A DNA stretch of 8,328 nt. Origin: Bacteriovoracaceae bacterium UBA7317. GTDB taxonomy: Bacteria; Bdellovibrionota; Bacteriovoracia; Bacteriovoracales; Bacteriovoracaceae. Under the pieces are notes generated by a model. It did not search any database, was not told where the DNA came from, and saw only the letters and a program-made list of their open reading frames with translations. The stretch is from positions 1 to 8,328 of the forward strand of contig DKQD01000163.1 in NCBI GenBank assembly GCA_002474345.1. Reading direction: 5' to 3'. The position numbers and the translations under genes are program-made. Below, one piece after another: positions 6,207 through 8,328 of this stretch (position 1 is its first letter; each line of letters opens with the position of its first letter).

Positions 6207-6914
6207 TTCAAAGTTATGGTAAACAGTAACGACGTCCTCATCTTCTTCTAAAAGACCTATAAGCTTATCAAATTGCTTCAGGACTTCTTCGTCATCAGAG
6301 TCCTTATAGCTGACTGGTACTCTAATCAAAGCGGCTTCATCAGGAGTAACATTAATTTCTTGAAGTTTTTCTTGAATTGTCCCAAAGGAGTCTACAGGGC
6401 CGAAGACCTCATATACGTCATCTGCTTTTTCAACTTCCTCAGCGCCGGCGTCGATTAAATTAAGAGTTAAGTCATCCTCATCAACACCTTCTGCTGGAAT
6501 ATAGAACCTGGCCTTTCGTTCGAAAATAAACTCTAGGGATCCAGAAACTCCCAAAGAGCCTTTACATTTATTAAAATAGCTTCTTACGTTTCCAACTGTC
6601 CTTGTACCATTATTAGAAGATGCTTCTACAAAAACAGCTATTCCACCAAGCCCATAACCTTCATAATTCACATCTTCATAGCCAACACCATCAGAGCCCT
6701 GACCTTTTTTGATGGCCTTTTCAATATTATCTTTGGGTACGTTTAATTTTTTGCATCGTTCTACAGCAACTTTGAGAAGAAAATTGGTGCCCGGATCACC
6801 ACTACCACTTTTCGAAGCAATAAAAACGTCTTTTAACGCTCGCGTAAAAACCTGTCCTCTCGCTTTATCTGCCGCGCCCTTTCTTGTTGCGATTTTTGCT
6901 GATTTACGCCCCAT
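6195..6914 (-). CDS. yebC: YebC/PmpR-family protein, YeeN-like N-terminus
   Basis: The 239-residue protein has the full YebC length and motifs: VFTRALKDV, NFLLKVAVERCKKLNVPKDN with IEKAIKKG, YEGYGLGGIAVFVE, then NNGTRTVGNVRSYFNK, GSLGVSGSLEFIFE, an acidic middle, and the C-terminal LLEEDEDVVTVYHN. The N-terminus reads MGRKSAKIATRKGAADKARG instead of the classic MAGHSKW form, resembling E. coli YeeN and relatives. The family was long annotated as transcriptional regulators (PmpR). More recent work on YebC-type proteins and mitochondrial TACO1 points to a role in translation, including relief of stalling at proline-rich sequences; which applies here is not visible. The ATG at 6914 has a strong AAAGGAG at 6923-6929 with 8-base spacing. 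It lies downstream of the TRAP binding-protein gene on the same strand after 212 bp, with a candidate promoter of its own. Confidence 0.94.
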   Translation of the reverse strand: MGRKSAKIATRKGAADKARGQVFTRALKDVFIASKSGSGDPGTNFLLKVAVERCKKLNVPKDNIEKAIKKGQGSDGVGYEDVNYEGYGLGGIAVFVEASSNNGTRTVGNVRSYFNKCKGSLGVSGSLEFIFERKARFYIPAEGVDEDDLTLNLIDAGAEEVEKADDVYEVFGPVDSFGTIQEKLQEINVTPDEAALIRVPVSYKDSDDEEVLKQFDKLIGLLEEDEDVVTVYHNFESRE

Positions 6915-6984
6915 ACCAAGTACTCCTTTGTCGAAAAAATAGAAATTCTCTTTGTTGTGCCATCATTTTTCATTAACAGACAAC

Positions 6985-7014
6985 TCTATACTAAAAATCT
7001 ACGAGATTTCCCAA
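6985..7014 (-). promoter_or_regulatory. Candidate promoter for yebC
   Basis: Read on the minus strand, TTGGGA (7014-7009) and TATAGA (6990-6985) are 18 bp apart, each matching 4 of 6 sigma70 consensus bases. The spacer contains a small inverted repeat, AAATC-TCGTA-GATTT. The resulting leader would be about 64 bases. The match is modest. Confidence 0.3.
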
Positions 7015-7126
7015 TACATTTTCATAAAAGCAAAGCAATAACAATCAGTATTAGAGTTCGGAAACATTCTAAAATAGATCTATATTGAATGGATTAAAAT
7101 AAATTGGCGATGAGTTTAAAAATGAA

Positions 7127-8220
7127 CTAACCCTTGGAGACCTTATGGAGGTCATCAAAAATGGAAAGCCCCTTTGGGCCCAGTAATTGCTTTTTTATTT
7201 CATCATAAACAGGGTTTTGGTGACCAAAAGCTTTAGCTAAGCTCTCCCTTTCAGCCGATGTTGGAGTGTAAATTTTTGTGCCCAGTTTTTCAAACTCTTT
7301 TACACAATAGCTTCTAGAGTTTTTATAGTGCTCGTATTGCTCTATCTGTATTTCTTCAAAGGCCATTAAAATCTGCGCTCTTGTTATTTGATCAAGTTCA
7401 TCTATAAATTTTTGATTCCCGATGGCCACCCATCCATCGTGGACTGACTCTATTTCAGAGATAACACCAATTTCTTTTTTTAAATTATCAGGACCAGCAA
7501 ATAAACCTATAATGGCCGGATCTAAAGCCTGATACCTACCGGCCCTCGCTGTCCTAGCGCATAATTTCCAGGCTATTTTTACTGGATTAGCTTTAGTCAG
7601 TTTATAGAATATTGCCAAAGTCTTAGATCCAGGTATTCGAAAATCTACATTCAAGAAATCTTCCGGAGATTTTATGACTTTTCCAAATTTTTTTGTTGAA
7701 GAAGCAGTTCTCGCACCCACAACATAGGGGAAAAGAACTTTTATATTGTACTTTGACATTTTGGATAATACATACCGATCCCATAAACTTGAATTAAAAA
7801 GTCTTAAGTAATCATTATCGTTTGATGACCAAAATGGGATATTGAGAACATCCAATTCTTTAACCATAGTTGATAGATTTGAAACGGATAAGAGGGCCCC
7901 TTGAACCTGGCCAAACCTGACCTTATTCGAAAGTACAGAGCCAATCCCTTTAGACCCCCATCAAAAATATTGACGTATACTTTTCCTTTTGTATGTTTTT
8001 CAATCAGCTTTTTTATCTCCCGGTGTGAGTGCGGAGTTGCTACATGACTGTTGGTAAAATAAGGGGAGACAAAATTAAAAATATATTTTGCTTTCTTTTT
8101 TTTAAGGGCTTCTTCTTTACTATTAAGGCTTTCTCCCAAGACAGTTATTGGATTTAATAATTGGCTTGATATTCCCAAAGACAAAAATGCTGACCTTGCA
8201 ATAAAATCTCTTCTTTTCAC
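7127..8220 (-). pseudogene. Tat-exported TRAP (DctP-like) solute-binding protein, frameshifted
   Basis: Two overlapping frames make one protein. The N-terminal frame (to about 7958) carries the twin-arginine signal KRRDFIARSAFLSLG, then IKKLIEKHTKGKVYVNIFDGG. The other frame continues with SKGIGSVLSNKVRFGQVQ, then LNIPFW, SPEDFLNVDFRIPGSK and a long C-terminal helical part. The order fits DctP-type binding proteins of TRAP transporters, which bring organic acids to a membrane permease in the periplasm. The break lies at a run of five G on the coding strand (7955-7959); one more G would restore DGGSKG and an unbroken protein of about 364 residues, normal for the family. The GTG at 8220 is preferred because it puts M-K-R-R at the N-terminus; an in-frame TTG at 8241 is the alternative, and neither has a clear ribosome binding site. 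No permease genes are in the window. It may be a recent pseudogene, a sequencing error or a slippage-controlled gene. Confidence 0.78.
7955..7959 (-). other. Five-G run at the frameshift in the TRAP binding-protein gene
   Basis: On the coding (minus) strand the sequence is GAT GGGGG TCT AAA GGG. The upstream frame reads GAT GGG GGT CTA (D G G L), and the frame that continues the protein reads GGG TCT AAA GGG (G S K G). A sixth G, or one backward slip on the G run, joins the two frames exactly. The upstream frame would otherwise stop at 7804-7806; the downstream frame has a stop at 7961-7963, just before the junction. Confidence 0.8.
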
Positions 8221-8248
8221 TTCACTTAAAACTTTTATCAAAATTAAT

Positions 8249-8254
8249 ATTATA
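8249..8254 (-). promoter_or_regulatory. Candidate -10 element for the TRAP binding-protein gene
   Basis: A perfect TATAAT lies on the minus strand at 8254-8249. Transcription would begin at about 8242, nearly on the TTG at 8241 but about 20 bases before the GTG at 8220, which favours the GTG as start. No convincing -35 is present at 16-18 bp, and the region is very AT-rich. Confidence 0.3.
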
Positions 8255-8328
8255 AAATTAAAGCTTGCTAAACCATTTATATAATTTCTCTTTTTGAATT
8301 AAAGGTAAATGACTAATGTAAAAATATT

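Noticed and set aside
7074..7083. ATAGATCTAT palindrome between yebC and the TRAP gene
   Set aside because: A 10-bp palindrome in AT-rich DNA is likely by chance, and nothing around it suggests a site.
7804..7955. Tail of the N-terminal TRAP frame after the G run as a genuine C-terminus
   Set aside because: After DGG the sequence (LKGLALYFRIRSG...) loses family resemblance, while the adjacent frame continues the DctP pattern without a gap.

Overview
The window is a compact stretch of bacterial chromosome, AT-rich, with nine protein genes on both strands, short intergenic gaps and no RNA gene, insertion sequence, CRISPR array or phage module that I can see. The gene mix fits a Bdellovibrio/Bacteriovorax-type predatory or free-living Gram-negative bacterium: a DUF4360 exported protein, CvfB, a long DmdC-type acyl-CoA dehydrogenase, a YeeN-like YebC protein and a Tat-exported TRAP binding protein. 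This assignment is inferred from protein families only and is moderately confident. Export signals (a Sec signal peptide and a twin-arginine motif) point to a cell with an inner membrane and a periplasm.

Layout. 1-588 (+): 3' part of a DUF4360 protein cut by the left edge, followed by a terminator-like hairpin (646-685). 754-1590 (+): CvfB-type S1/winged-helix RNA-binding protein, with an 18-bp dyad just in front of its ribosome binding site. 1593-2081 (-): small protein with a DUF5522 cysteine/histidine motif and an unrecognised C-terminal part, tail-to-tail with cvfB with only 2 bp between them. 2082-2337: divergent control region with 40-bp-phased direct repeats and a candidate promoter. 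2338-4104 (+): acyl-CoA dehydrogenase, followed after 26 bp by a YqaA/VTT-family membrane protein (4131-4547), probably one operon. 4586-5113 (-): small secreted zinc metallopeptidase-like protein. 5114-5282: divergent control region. 5283-6206 (+): pseudouridine-5'-phosphate glycosidase PsuG, overlapping tail-to-tail by 12 bp with a YebC-family gene (6195-6914, -). 7127-8220 (-): TRAP-type DctP-like solute-binding protein, upstream of yebC on the same strand and broken by a single-base frameshift at a run of five G.

Functionally this is mostly housekeeping: RNA and translation control (CvfB, YebC), fatty-acid or acyl-CoA oxidation (acyl-CoA dehydrogenase), pseudouridine salvage (PsuG), and envelope or exported functions (DUF4360, YqaA, metallopeptidase, TRAP binding protein). 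I see no multi-gene defence or novel enzymatic system. The points most worth a second look are the frameshifted orphan TRAP binding protein, the unassigned secreted metallopeptidase, the DUF5522 protein with its unknown C-terminal region, and the dyad and direct repeats in two control regions.
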